The notes under the pieces are model-generated. The model did not search any database and was not told the origin of the DNA. It was given only the letters and a program-made list of their open reading frames with translations. Positions 35,943 to 45,550 of a stretch of 64,000 nt of DNA are shown here, piece by piece. The position numbers and the translations under genes are program-made. The DNA is from Roseateles_C aquae (lineage in GTDB: Bacteria; Pseudomonadota; Gammaproteobacteria; Burkholderiales; Burkholderiaceae_C): contig NZ_JAVXZY010000001.1 of assembly GCF_032337115.1 (NCBI RefSeq), forward strand, positions 744,001-808,000. The letters are read 5' to 3'. Every line of letters starts with the position of its first letter. The stretch's first letter is position 1.

Positions 35943-36384
35943 GGCTGGCACTCCTGGCACGCTCGAGGGCGGCGCGTAAATCATCGGGGAAAGGCTGGGG
36001 CTGGTGGCTCACGAGCGAGGTACAGACCAGCACCTGATCGAAGCCGACGCGCAGGTCCGGCCCGGCACCCGAGCCGTGGAACTCGACGCGCAGCGTCAGC
36101 GATGTGCGCCCCAGCTTGACGATGCTGACCCGCTGCGCCAGCCGCTCGCCCATGCGGCTGATGCGCTTGAATTCGGTGTTCAGCTGCACGGTAGGCAGGC
36201 CAACGCGGCGCGGCCCGAGCAGCTCGGCGTAGTTCACGCCCAGGCCCTCGGTCAGCCAGTCTTCGATCAGCGCATTGAGCATCTCGAAGTAGCGCGGATA
36301 GAAGACGATGCCGGCCGGGTCGCAATGGCCGAAGCGCACCAGTTCCTGTCGCCGATAGACGGGGTTCATTGCTTGATCAGTCAT
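35935..36384 (-). CDS. 4-hydroxybenzoyl-CoA-type (hotdog) thioesterase
   Basis: 149 residues forming one hotdog domain. RFGHCDPAGIVFYPRYFEMLNALIEDWL contains the Asp that is catalytic in Pseudomonas-type 4-hydroxybenzoyl-CoA thioesterase. It would hydrolyse an aromatic or alicyclic acyl-CoA, perhaps recycling CoA from dead-end thioesters of the anthranilate pathway. It follows livF after a 123-base gap containing a GC-rich repeat and is coupled to the RidA gene. Confidence 0.9.
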   Translation of the reverse strand: MTDQAMNPVYRRQELVRFGHCDPAGIVFYPRYFEMLNALIEDWLTEGLGVNYAELLGPRRVGLPTVQLNTEFKRISRMGERLAQRVSIVKLGRTSLTLRVEFHGSGAGPDLRVGFDQVLVCTSLVSHQPQPFPDDLRAALERARSASHE

Positions 36385-36435
36385 GGGACACTGCTCGTGG
36401 GCGGCAAAGCGCCGAAATACCCAGCGACGTCCGAC

Positions 36436-36506
36436 GATCCGGCTCCGCCGGGCGTTCGGACGTGCCCCCTTGAGGGGGCCGGCGCAGCCGGTACGGGGTG
36501 GTCCAT
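36436..36506. repeat. GC-rich intergenic palindromic repeat, copy A
   Basis: Starts GATCCGGCTCCGCCGGGC, has a perfect CCCCCT-T-GAGGGGG-type hairpin and a CCGG-CGCAG-CCGG stem, and ends GGGGTGG-TCCAT. It shares order and most bases with copy B at 40083-40152, with a compensated stem change. Such elements are common between genes in Burkholderiales. Confidence 0.75.
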
Positions 36507-36507
36507 C

Positions 36508-37251
<744 letters not shown>

Positions 37252-37253
37252 GT

Positions 37254-38129
37254 TCAGATACCCATCGGTACGGTCGGGTCCATGCCATCGCGGTAGGACT
37301 GATCGCTGAGCTCGATATCGGCCAGCAGACCGTCGGTGCTGCTGCCGACCGCTGCGCGCTGCGGCGTTTGGCCCGAGGCCTCGCTGAGTTCATCACCGAG
37401 ATAGGCCAGGCGCACTTCGGGATGGGCGCGGATCTCGGCCGGCGTGCCGCAGGCGATCACCCGCCCGGCCACCAGCGTCGAGATGCGATCGGCGAGCCGG
37501 AACACCGCGTCCATATCGTGCTCCACCAGCACCAGGGTCAGGTGTTGCCGCAGATGCTGCAGCAGCGCGAACATGCGCTCCGATTCATCGGGCCCGAGGC
37601 CGGCCATAGGCTCATCCAGCAAGAGCAGGCGCGGCTTGGCGGCCAGCGCCAGGCCCAGCTCAAGCAGGCGCTGTTCGCCATGGCCCAGGCTGCCGGCACT
37701 GCGCTCCAGCTGGCCGGTGAGGCCGATGCGCTGGGCAATCGCCTCGGCCTCGGCATGGGCCATGATGTCGCGCCGTGCTGAACGCCACCAGCTGCGGCCG
37801 CCATCGCGCCGCGCCAGCACCGCCAGCAGCAGGTTGTCCATCACGCTGTAGCGACGAAAGATGCTGGTGATCTGGTAGGAGCGCACCAGGCCGGCGCGCA
37901 CGTGCGCGTCCATGGGGGCCAGGGTCAGGTCTTGACGCTCGAAGATCACCTGCCCGGCATCGGGCCGCAGCGCGCCGCTGATCTGCTGGATCAGCGTCGT
38001 CTTACCCGCGCCATTGGGGCCGATCAGCGCATGCACCTCGCCTTCGCGAACGAGCAGATTGGCCTCATCGGTGGCGCGCAAGGCGCCAAAATTCTTGACC
38101 AGGCCTTGCACCCGCAGCAACTCAGCCAT
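37254..38129 (-). CDS. livG: Branched-chain-type ABC transporter ATPase LivG
   Basis: 291 residues; ATG 38129 follows GGAGG and overlaps the livM stop by 8 bases. Walker A GPNGAGKTT, signature LGHGEQRLLELG (LSxGQ variant), Walker B LLLLDEPMAGLGP, and LVEHDMDAVF. A C-terminal tail of about 40 residues beyond the usual LivG end (SEASGQTPQRAAVGSSTDG onward) is unusual and of unknown use. Confidence 0.93.
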   Translation of the reverse strand: MAELLRVQGLVKNFGALRATDEANLLVREGEVHALIGPNGAGKTTLIQQISGALRPDAGQVIFERQDLTLAPMDAHVRAGLVRSYQITSIFRRYSVMDNLLLAVLARRDGGRSWWRSARRDIMAHAEAEAIAQRIGLTGQLERSAGSLGHGEQRLLELGLALAAKPRLLLLDEPMAGLGPDESERMFALLQHLRQHLTLVLVEHDMDAVFRLADRISTLVAGRVIACGTPAEIRAHPEVRLAYLGDELSEASGQTPQRAAVGSSTDGLLADIELSDQSYRDGMDPTVPMGI

Positions 38130-39111
38130 GGCGGGCCTCCTTTCGGCGCAGCAAGGCGCCCATGCCCTGCGGTGCATAGAGCACGACCAGCAGCAGGAGC
38201 AGACCCAGGGCCATCTGCCAGTGCAAGGTGTAGCCAGACAGGAACTCTTCCAGCAGCAGCAAGACCGCTGCGCCCAGCACCCCGCCCCAGAGCAGCCCGG
38301 CGCCGCCGATGATGACCATGATCATCAGCTGGCCGCTTTGCGACCAATGCATCATGTGCGGCGTGACCAGCCCGTTCAGATTGACCAGCAAGGCACCCGC
38401 CAGCCCGGCCAGCGCAGCGGCCAGCACAAAGGCCTGCCACTGCAGGCGCTGCACTGGCGTGCCCAAGGCGCGCATCCGCGTCTCGTTGTCCTTGATGCCC
38501 TGCAGCATCCAGCCAAAGGGCGCGTTGAGCAGGCGTTGCAGCCCCGCCATCACCAGCGCCGCCAGCGCCAGCACCAGCCAGTAGAACTGCTGGTCGTTGG
38601 CCAGATTGAGGCCGGGCAGCAGCGAGCGCGCAGGCAATGGCAGGCCATCGTCGCCGCCATAGTTCTTCAGCGAGACGACGAGGAAATAGAACATCTGCGC
38701 AAAGGCCAGCGTGATCATGATGAAGTAGACGCCACGGGTGCGCAGGCTGATCGCGCCGATCACGGCCGCTGCTGCCGCACTCACCGCCATCGCCAGCGGC
38801 CAGGCCAGCCAGGCCTGCAGGAGCAGCGGGTGGCCGGCCCGGCCGATCTCGGCCAGCACGGCCACGGTGTAGGCGCCCAGGCCGACAAAAGCCGCATGGC
38901 CGAAGCTGACCATGCCGCCGAAGCCAAGGATCAGGTTCAGGCTGCTGGCCGCAATGGCGAACACCAGTACCCGGGTGGCGACGCCGGTATAGAACTCCAG
39001 ACCCACCGCCGCCAGCGCCTGCGGCAAGGCCGCCAGCAACAGCAACAAGGCCAGCGACCCCCAGCGGCCGAGGCCGGTGTGATGCAAAGAGGCAGAAGAA
39101 GATGTGTTCAT
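38122..39111 (-). CDS. livM: Branched-chain-type ABC transporter permease LivM
   Basis: 329 residues with about 8-10 membrane helices. LivM marks include SLNLILGFGGMVSFGHAAFVGLGAY, LRTRGVYFIMITLAFAQMFYF and MLQGIKDNETRMRALG. It pairs with LivH to form the inner-membrane channel. Only 3 bases separate it from livH. Confidence 0.94.
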   Translation of the reverse strand: MNTSSSASLHHTGLGRWGSLALLLLLAALPQALAAVGLEFYTGVATRVLVFAIAASSLNLILGFGGMVSFGHAAFVGLGAYTVAVLAEIGRAGHPLLLQAWLAWPLAMAVSAAAAAVIGAISLRTRGVYFIMITLAFAQMFYFLVVSLKNYGGDDGLPLPARSLLPGLNLANDQQFYWLVLALAALVMAGLQRLLNAPFGWMLQGIKDNETRMRALGTPVQRLQWQAFVLAAALAGLAGALLVNLNGLVTPHMMHWSQSGQLMIMVIIGGAGLLWGGVLGAAVLLLLEEFLSGYTLHWQMALGLLLLLVVLYAPQGMGALLRRKEARHG

Positions 39112-39114
39112 CAG

Positions 39115-40035
39115 TCAGGACCGGGCGGGGAACAGGCCTTGCGGCTTCCAGAACAACACGGCCGCCATCAGCACATAGATCAGGATGGAGGCCAGCGCCG
39201 GGCCGAGATTGGCGGCCAGTTCGGCCGAAGCCATCTGGCGCAGCAGCAGCGGCAGCAGGCTGCGACTGGCGGTATCGACCAGCCCCACCAGCAGCGAGCC
39301 GATCAGGGCACCGCGGATGGAGCCGATGCCGCCGATGACGATGACCACAAAGGCCAGGATCAGAATGCTCTCGCCCATGCCCACCTGCACCGCCAGCAAC
39401 GGCCCGAGCAGCGAACCGGCCAGCGCGCACAGCGCCGCGCCAAAGCCGAACACCAGCGTGAACAGCCGCGAGATATTGACGCCCATGGCCATGGCCATGG
39501 GCCGGTTCGAGGCCCCGGCCCGCACCCACATGCCGATGCGGGTGCGCGTCACCAGCACAAAAAGCAGCGCCGCCACCGCCATGCCAACCGCAATGATCAG
39601 CAGCCGGTAGGCCGGGTAGAACAGGCCCGGCAGCAGCTCGACCGGGCCGGACAGCAGCGCCGGCGTATTCAGCATCAAGGGCTGCTCGCCCCAGATCATG
39701 CGCACCCCCTCGTTGCAGATCAGGATCAGCGCAAAGGTGGCCAGCACCTGGCTCAGGTGGTCACGCTGGTAAAGCCGGCGCAGCAGCGTCAGCTCCAGCA
39801 GCATGCCAAACACCGCTGTGCCCGCCAGCGCGGCCAGCACGGCCAGCAGAAAGGAGCCGCTGGCCGCCATCACCGCAGCGGCCAGATAGGCGCCAATCAT
39901 GTACAGCGAGCCATGGGCCAGATTGATCATGTCCATGATGCCGAACACCAGCGTCAGGCCGGCCGCCAGCAGAAACAGCATCAACCCGAACTGCAGGCCG
40001 TTGAGCAGTTGCTCGGCAACGAGAATCCAATCCAT
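39115..40035 (-). CDS. livH: Branched-chain-type ABC transporter permease LivH
   Basis: 306 residues, about 8 membrane helices. LivH marks are LTLVFGIMDMINLAHGSLYMIGAY, RTRIGMWVRAGASNRPMAMAMGVN and VVIVIGGIGSIRGALIGSLLVG. It is separated from livK by a 114-base gap that contains the second GC-rich palindromic repeat. Confidence 0.94.
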   Translation of the reverse strand: MDWILVAEQLLNGLQFGLMLFLLAAGLTLVFGIMDMINLAHGSLYMIGAYLAAAVMAASGSFLLAVLAALAGTAVFGMLLELTLLRRLYQRDHLSQVLATFALILICNEGVRMIWGEQPLMLNTPALLSGPVELLPGLFYPAYRLLIIAVGMAVAALLFVLVTRTRIGMWVRAGASNRPMAMAMGVNISRLFTLVFGFGAALCALAGSLLGPLLAVQVGMGESILILAFVVIVIGGIGSIRGALIGSLLVGLVDTASRSLLPLLLRQMASAELAANLGPALASILIYVLMAAVLFWKPQGLFPARS

Positions 40036-40082
40036 TAAGTACTCACGCAGACACAGGAAGGTATTCCCCAGCGGAGCCCGAG

Positions 40083-40152
40083 GATCCGGCTCCGCCGGGC
40101 CTACGGGCTCGCCCCCTGGAGGGGGCGCGCGAAGCGCGTAGGGGGTGGGTCA
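40083..40152. repeat. GC-rich intergenic palindromic repeat, copy B
   Basis: Same module order as copy A: GATCCGGCTCCGCCGGGC, CCCCCT-G-GAGGGGG, then GCGCG-CGAAG-CGCGT, ending GGGGGTGGGTCAT. Its last bases include the livK stop codon. It could limit read-through between livK and livHMGF and so adjust transporter stoichiometry. Confidence 0.75.
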
Positions 40153-41319
40153 TTTCATCTTGCAGCTGGCTGCGTATGCGTCAGCATGGTTCTCGAAGAT
40201 CTTGCCCAGCATCTTGTTCGTCACCCGGCCTTGCGCGTCCTTGCCGATGATGCGCAGGTAGTAGTCCTGGATCGGGTACTGGTTGTTGTTGAACTTGAAG
40301 GGGCCGCGCACCGACTCGAACTTGGCCGCCTTCAGCGCCTTGAGCACCGCGTCCTTGTCCTCGATCTTGCCCCTGACATCGCGCACTGCGGCGTTGATCA
40401 GCAGCGCGGCGTCATAGCCCTGGCTGGCATAGAGCGAGGGCAGGCGCTTGTACTCGGCCTGAAAATCGGCAACGAACTTCTTGTTCGCCGCGTTGTCCAT
40501 GTCATGGGCCCAGTGCGAGCTGTTGAACATGCCCAGCATCGGCTCGCCCACGGCCTTGATCACGTCCTCATCGGCCGAGAAACCGGGGCCAAACAGCGTG
40601 ATGTCGCGAGACAGGCCGGCGCCGACAAACTGCTTGATGAAGTTGATGCCCATGCCACCGGGCAGGAAGATGTACATCGCATCGGGCTTGGCGGCGCGGG
40701 CCTGAGCCAGCTCGGCGGCGTAGTCCAGCTGGCCGAGCTTGGTGTAGATCTCGTCCGCCACGGTGCCCTTGTAGAAGCGCTTGAAGCCGTTGATGGCGTC
40801 CTTGCCTGCCGGATAGTTGGGCGCCAGCACGACGACCTTCTTGAAGCCCTTGTCCATCACCGTCTTGCCGACCGCCTCGTGCAGGTTGTCGTTCTGCCAG
40901 GCGACGTTGAAAAAGAAGGGATTGCACTGCTCACCGGCGTATTGCGAGGGGCCGGCATTGGCGCTGATATAGGGTGTCTTGCTGTCGAACACCGTCTGGC
41001 CGACGGCCAGCATGATGTTGGAGAACACGATGCCGGTCATGAAGTCGACCTTGTCGCGCTTGAGCAGGCGATCGGTGGTCTGCTTGGCCACGTCGGGGTT
41101 CTGCTGGTCGTCGGCCGTCACCACCTCAGCGGGCAGGCCGCCGAGCTTGCCACCCTGGGTCTTCAGCGCCAGATTGAAGCCATCGCGAATGTCCACGCCC
41201 AGGCCGGCGCCCGGGCCAGACAGCGTGCTGAGCAGGCCGACCTTGACCTTGTCGGCGGCGAAAGTCGCTTGAGCGGCCAGCAGCGCCACGGCGGCGCAGA
41301 GCATCGTCCTTGTCTTCAT
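40150..41319 (-). CDS. livK: ABC transporter periplasmic substrate-binding protein (LivK type)
   Basis: 389 residues; ATG 41319 follows GGAGACAAAGACG. The signal peptide ends at ATFAA. The body is a type I periplasmic-binding fold (VKVGLLSTLSGPGAGLGVDIRDGF, FMTGIVFSNIMLAVG, VVVLAPNYPAGKDAINGFKR). Catabolic-operon members of this group bind benzoate-like acids. Position between abmG and livH indicates anthranilate or a related aromatic acid as ligand; this is inference. Confidence 0.92.
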   Translation of the reverse strand: MKTRTMLCAAVALLAAQATFAADKVKVGLLSTLSGPGAGLGVDIRDGFNLALKTQGGKLGGLPAEVVTADDQQNPDVAKQTTDRLLKRDKVDFMTGIVFSNIMLAVGQTVFDSKTPYISANAGPSQYAGEQCNPFFFNVAWQNDNLHEAVGKTVMDKGFKKVVVLAPNYPAGKDAINGFKRFYKGTVADEIYTKLGQLDYAAELAQARAAKPDAMYIFLPGGMGINFIKQFVGAGLSRDITLFGPGFSADEDVIKAVGEPMLGMFNSSHWAHDMDNAANKKFVADFQAEYKRLPSLYASQGYDAALLINAAVRDVRGKIEDKDAVLKALKAAKFESVRGPFKFNNNQYPIQDYYLRIIGKDAQGRVTNKMLGKIFENHADAYAASCKMK

Positions 41320-41341
41320 CGTCTTTGTCTCCTGGAGGGGG

Positions 41342-42952
41342 TCAAGCGGATTGCTTCAACTTGAAGCGCTGCAGCTTGCCGGTTTCGGTGCGCGGCAGGC
41401 TGGCGCGGAACTCTATCGCACGCGGGTACTTGTAGGGGGCAACGGTTGCCTTCACAAAGTCTTGCAGCGTCTTGACCATGGCGGCATCTTCCGCGTGGCC
41501 GGGCCGCAGCACGACAAAGGCCTTGACGATCTGGCCGCGTTCCTCGTCCGGCAGGCCGATCACACCACATTCAGCCACCGCCGGATGGGCCAGCAATGCC
41601 GCCTCGACCTCGGGGCCGGCAATGTTGTAGCCGCCGGAGATGATCATGTCGTCGGTGCGGGCCTGGTAGACGAAATAGCCGTCGGCATCGATCAGATAGG
41701 CGTCGCCGGTCAGGTTCCAGCCCTTCATCACATAGCCGCGCTGGCGCTCGTCGGCCAGATAGCGGCAGCCGGTCGGGCCCCTGACCGCCAACTTGCCCAC
41801 CTGCCCCGGTGGCAAGACCTGACCCTCATCGTTCATCACGCAGGCCTGGTAGCCGGGCACCGGCTTGCCGGTGGCGCCGGGGCGGGCCTCGGTTTCGGTG
41901 TGCGAGATGAAGATGTGCAGCATCTCGGTGGCACCGATGCCGTCGATCATCTCTATCCCGCTGGCCTCTTTCCAGAGCTTGCGTGTCGCCGCCGGAAGCG
42001 CCTCGCCGGCACTGACGCACTTGCGCAAGCTGCTGAAGTCATGCTGAGCGACTTGAGCAGCCATAGCGCGGTATGCGGTAGGCGCGGTAAAGCACACGGT
42101 GGCGCGGTACTCGGCGATGGCGGCCAGCAGCGCGTCCGGCGCAGCCTTTTCCAGCAGCACGGTCGAGGCACCCACGCTCATCGGGAACAGCACCAGGCCG
42201 CCCAGGCCAAAGGTGAAGGCCAGCGGCGGGCTGCCAATGAAGATGTCATCAGCCACCGGCTTCAGCACATGCGGCGGCCAGCAGGCGCAGATCGCCATCA
42301 CGTCGCGATGGAAATGCATGGTGCCCTTGGGCTGGCCGGTGGTGCCCGAGGTGAAGGCGATGATGCAGCAGTCGTCGGCCGCGGTGTCAACGTTCTGGAA
42401 GCTCGCCGGCTTGCCGGCAGCGCGCGCCTCGATGCCGTCCGCCGCATCGCTCATATAGTGTGCCACCGAGCGCAGCACCGGGCATTGCGCCTGCGCCAGC
42501 GTCAGTTCCTCAGCCAGCCGCGCATCGCACAGCGCATGGCTGACCTGGGCCTTGTCAATCACCTGCCCCAGTTCCTTGGCGCGCAGCAGCGGCATCGTCG
42601 CCACCGCAATCGCACCGACCTTCATGATGGCGAACCAGCAGGCCGCCATCATCGGCGTGTTGGCACCGCGCAAGAGCACCCGGTTGCCGGGCAGAACGCC
42701 CAGATCCTCGACCAGCACATGGGCGATCCGGTTGGCCTCGGCTTGCAGATCGGCATAGCTCCAGCGCAGGCCCGGCGCCTGCATGCACAGGCGATCGCCC
42801 TGCCCCGCGGCCACCCAGCGGTCCAGCAATTCGCTGGCGCAGTTCAGCCGTTCGGGGAACTGCAGCTCGGGCAGTTCGAAGTTCATCTCGGGCCACTGCT
42901 CGCGCGGCGGCAGGTTGTCGCGCGCAAAGGTGTCAACGTGGGATGACGGGGT
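41342..42952 (-). CDS. abmG: 2-Aminobenzoate (anthranilate)-CoA ligase
   Basis: 536-residue AMP-binding enzyme. ATG 42952 has GAGGAG upstream; an earlier in-frame ATG at 42994 lacks one. Motifs: AFTSGTTGQPKGTMHFHRDV (P-loop), PLAFTFGLGGLVLFPMSVGA, the SAGEALPAAT and DGIGATEMLHIFISH benzoate-CoA-ligase-type signatures, and PRTETGKLQRF with the C-terminal catalytic Lys. It activates the acid with ATP and CoA. The specific 2-aminobenzoate assignment rests on the operon, chiefly the monooxygenase/reductase at 46317-48644. Confidence 0.88.
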   Translation of the reverse strand, partial: TPSSHVDTFARDNLPPREQWPEMNFELPELQFPERLNCASELLDRWVAAGQGDRLCMQAPGLRWSYADLQAEANRIAHVLVEDLGVLPGNRVLLRGANTPMMAACWFAIMKVGAIAVATMPLLRAKELGQVIDKAQVSHALCDARLAEELTLAQAQCPVLRSVAHYMSDAADGIEARAAGKPASFQNVDTAADDCCIIAFTSGTTGQPKGTMHFHRDVMAICACWPPHVLKPVADDIFIGSPPLAFTFGLGGLVLFPMSVGASTVLLEKAAPDALLAAIAEYRATVCFTAPTAYRAMAAQVAQHDFSSLRKCVSAGEALPAATRKLWKEASGIEMIDGIGATEMLHIFISHTETEARPGATGKPVPGYQACVMNDEGQVLPPGQVGKLAVRGPTGCRYLADERQRGYVMKGWNLTGDAYLIDADGYFVYQARTDDMIISGGYNIAGPEVEAALLAHPAVAECGVIGLPDEERGQIVKAFVVLRPGHAEDAAMVKTLQDFVKATVAPYKYPRAIEFRASLPRTETGKLQRFKLKQSA

Positions 42953-42990
42953 CATTGCTTGTCTCCTCTTGCCTGCGGCGGTGCTCGTCG

Positions 42991-44148
42991 TCACACGCTC
43001 TTGAGCAGGTCTCGGCCAATGATCAGTTGCTGGACCTCGCTGGCACCTTCGTAGATGCGCAGCGCACGGATCTCGCGGTAGAGCGACTCCACCATCTCGC
43101 CGCTCTTCACCCCGCGGCCGCCGAACAGTTGCACGGCCGCATCGATGACGCGCTGCGCGCCCTCAGTGGCCATCAGCTTGGCCATGGCCGCTTCGCGGGT
43201 GACGTTCTGGCCCTGGTCGCGCTGCCAGGCGGCGCGGTAGACCAGCAGGGCCGAGCTGTCCACGGTGCAGGCCATATCGGCCAGCTTGGCCTGGGTCAGC
43301 GGCAGATCGGCCAGCGTGGCGCCGAACATCTTGCGCTCGCGGGCCTGCTGCAGGCCTTCCTGCAGCGCGCGGCGTGCAAAGCCCAACGAGGCCGCCGCCA
43401 CCGAGGTGCGGAACACATCGAGCGTGCGCATCGCTACCTTGAAGCCCTCGCCCGGCGCGCCAATCATCTGGCTCTTGGCGACCCGGCAGTTGCTGAACTT
43501 CAGGCGCGCCAGCGGGTGCGGCGCGATCACCTCGATGCGCTCGGCGATCTCGAAGCCCGGCAGCCCGGCATCGACGATGAAGGCGCTGATGCCTCTGGAC
43601 CCTGGCGCTTCTCCGGTCCGCGCAAACAGCACATAGAAATCGGCAATGCCGCCGTTGGAGATCCAGGTCTTCTCGCCGTTGAGCACATAGCTGTCGCCAT
43701 CCTCGACGGCGCTGCACTGCATGGCCGCCACATCCGAGCCGGCCTCGGGCTCGGACAAGGCAAAGGCCGCCAGTGCCTCGCCCCGCGCGACCCGTGGTAA
43801 ATAACGCTCTCGCTGCGCGGCCGTGCCGGCCAGCGAGATCGCGCCCGAACCGAGGCCCTGCATCGCAAAGGCGAAGTCGGCCAGGCCGTTGTAGCGCGCC
43901 AGCGTTTCACGCAGCAGGCAGATGGCGCGGGTGTCTATGGTGTCGGCCGCGCCGCCCAGGGCCACGCCGGCAATCGCATGCTTGAGCCAACCGGCCTCAC
44001 CCAGCGCCTTCACCAGGCTGCGGCATTCGGCATCGATGTCGGCGCCGTGGCCGGCATGCAGGTATTGCGCGCACCAGGCGTCGAGCTCGGTGGCAAGCTG
44101 GCGGTGTGGGTCGCCGAAGAAAGGCCATTCAAGATGCTTCAAATGCAC
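42991..44148 (-). CDS. Acyl-CoA dehydrogenase of the anthranilate-CoA operon
   Basis: 385 residues; GTG 44148 with GGAG 7 bases upstream, just after the hydratase stop. Acyl-CoA dehydrogenase marks: AAFALSEPEAGSDVAAMQ, EKTWISNGGIADFYVLFAR, RKMFGATLADLPLTQAKLADM, and LRIYEGASEVQQLIIGRDLL with the catalytic Glu region. It probably oxidises an alicyclic or ring-opened CoA ester after dearomatisation. A longer frame running into the hydratase gene is rejected. Confidence 0.92.
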   Translation of the reverse strand: MHLKHLEWPFFGDPHRQLATELDAWCAQYLHAGHGADIDAECRSLVKALGEAGWLKHAIAGVALGGAADTIDTRAICLLRETLARYNGLADFAFAMQGLGSGAISLAGTAAQRERYLPRVARGEALAAFALSEPEAGSDVAAMQCSAVEDGDSYVLNGEKTWISNGGIADFYVLFARTGEAPGSRGISAFIVDAGLPGFEIAERIEVIAPHPLARLKFSNCRVAKSQMIGAPGEGFKVAMRTLDVFRTSVAAASLGFARRALQEGLQQARERKMFGATLADLPLTQAKLADMACTVDSSALLVYRAAWQRDQGQNVTREAAMAKLMATEGAQRVIDAAVQLFGGRGVKSGEMVESLYREIRALRIYEGASEVQQLIIGRDLLKSV

Positions 44149-44150
44149 GA

Positions 44151-45002
44151 TCAGTCTCCCTCGAATACTGGCTTTTGCTTTGCCACAAAGGCGTGATACG
44201 CCCGATGGAAATCCTGCGTCATCATGCAGATTGCCTGGGCCTGGGCCTCGGATTCGATCGCCTCGTCCACGCTCATCGCCCATTCCTGGTGCAGCATCTT
44301 CTTGGTCATCGCGTGGCCGAAGCTCGGGCCGGCAGCGATCTCCGCCGCCCACTGCAGCGCAGCGGCTTCCAGCGCCTCGGGCTCGGCCAGGCGATTGTGA
44401 AAGCCCCACTGATAGGCCTCGTCGCCGCCCAGTGAGCGGCCCGAGTACAGCAGGTCCGAGGCGCGGCCCTGGCCGATGATGCGCGGCAAGATGGAGCAGG
44501 CGCCCATATCGCAGCCGGCCAGGCCGACGCGGGTGAACAGAAAGGCCAGCTTGGAGCGGGCGGTACCAACGCGCAGATCAGCAGCCATGGCCATGATGGC
44601 GCCGGCACCGGCGCAGACGCCGTCGATGGCCGCCACGATGGGCTGCGGGCAGGCGCGCATGGCCTTGACCAGATCGCCGGTCATGCGGGTGAAGGCCAGC
44701 AGGTCCGGCATCGTCATTTGGGTAAGCGGGCCGATGATCTCGTGCACATCGCCGCCAGAGCAGAAATTGCCGCCGGCCCCTTGCACGACGATGGTCTTGA
44801 CCTCGTCGACATAGCAAAGCGTGCGGAACAGATCGCGCAGCTCGGCATAGGAGTCAAAGGTCAGCGGGTTCTTGCGCTCGGGGCGGTTCAGCGTGATCAC
44901 GCCGACCGCACCCTCTTGGCGCCACAGAAAATGCTGCGGCTGATAGGCGGCCAGGCTGTGGCGATTGCCGGCGCTCAGGTGCGCATCGATGGGGCGGCTC
45001 AT
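44151..45002 (-). CDS. Enoyl-CoA hydratase/isomerase family protein
   Basis: 283-residue crotonase-fold protein. The oxyanion-hole segments are GNFCSGGDVHEI and DGVCAGAGAIMAMAADLR; RSKLAFLFTRVGLAGCDMGA and PRIIGQGRASDLLYSGR are standard. It would hydrate or open a ring CoA ester after reduction. It starts with ATG overlapping the marR stop (ATGA). Confidence 0.92.
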   Translation of the reverse strand: MSRPIDAHLSAGNRHSLAAYQPQHFLWRQEGAVGVITLNRPERKNPLTFDSYAELRDLFRTLCYVDEVKTIVVQGAGGNFCSGGDVHEIIGPLTQMTMPDLLAFTRMTGDLVKAMRACPQPIVAAIDGVCAGAGAIMAMAADLRVGTARSKLAFLFTRVGLAGCDMGACSILPRIIGQGRASDLLYSGRSLGGDEAYQWGFHNRLAEPEALEAAALQWAAEIAAGPSFGHAMTKKMLHQEWAMSVDEAIESEAQAQAICMMTQDFHRAYHAFVAKQKPVFEGD

Positions 45003-45550
45003 GGTGTCTTCTTCTCCTTGCGGACGGTTTTCTTGCTGGCAGTGGCAGGCGCAGCCTCCAGCGTGCCCAGATGTTGTTTCAGATCGGCCAGCAGACCATA
45101 GACCTGGCCCTTCTGTTCCGGGCTCCAGCCGGCCAGCAACTCGACCACCCAGCCCTCGTGCGTGGCGGCCATCTTCTTGAACTGGCGTCGCCCGGCCGGC
45201 GTGAGCTTGACGCTGAAGGAGCGCCGGTCGCTCGGGTGCGGCACGCGCAGCACCAAGCCTTCGGACTCCAGCTGATCGGTGATGCCGGTGATGTTGCCGC
45301 CGGTGACCATCAGCCGCTGCGACAGCTCGCGCATGGCCAGGCCCTCGGGATGGCGCTCAAGCTGCGCCAGCAGGTCAAAGCGCGGCAGTGTGGTGGCGAA
45401 ATCCTGGCTCAGGCGTTTGCGGATCTGGCCTTCGATCCGCGTGGTGCAGGCCAAGAGGCGCAGCCAGAGCTTGAGCGCCTGGTGATCATCGGCACTGACG
45501 CGCGACTCCAGATCGGGGCCCAGGCTGTCGCCAGCGTCGAGTGTGTTCAT
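44999..45550 (-). CDS. MarR-family regulator of the anthranilate-CoA operon
   Basis: 183 residues with the winged helix pattern (MRELSQRLMVTGGNITGITDQLESEGLVLRVPHPSDRRSFSVKLTPAGRRQF). It ends in a Lys-rich tail (ASKKTVRKEKKTP). MarR proteins in aromatic-CoA operons are repressors relieved by the CoA thioester. Its likely operator is the dyad at 48703-48734 before the first operon gene. The ATG overlaps the SDR stop. Confidence 0.92.
   Translation of the reverse strand: MNTLDAGDSLGPDLESRVSADDHQALKLWLRLLACTTRIEGQIRKRLSQDFATTLPRFDLLAQLERHPEGLAMRELSQRLMVTGGNITGITDQLESEGLVLRVPHPSDRRSFSVKLTPAGRRQFKKMAATHEGWVVELLAGWSPEQKGQVYGLLADLKQHLGTLEAAPATASKKTVRKEKKTP

Noticed and set aside
38014..40038. 674-codon plus-strand open frame opposite livMH
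   Set aside because: Gln/His/Arg-rich low-complexity translation, antisense to membrane permeases.
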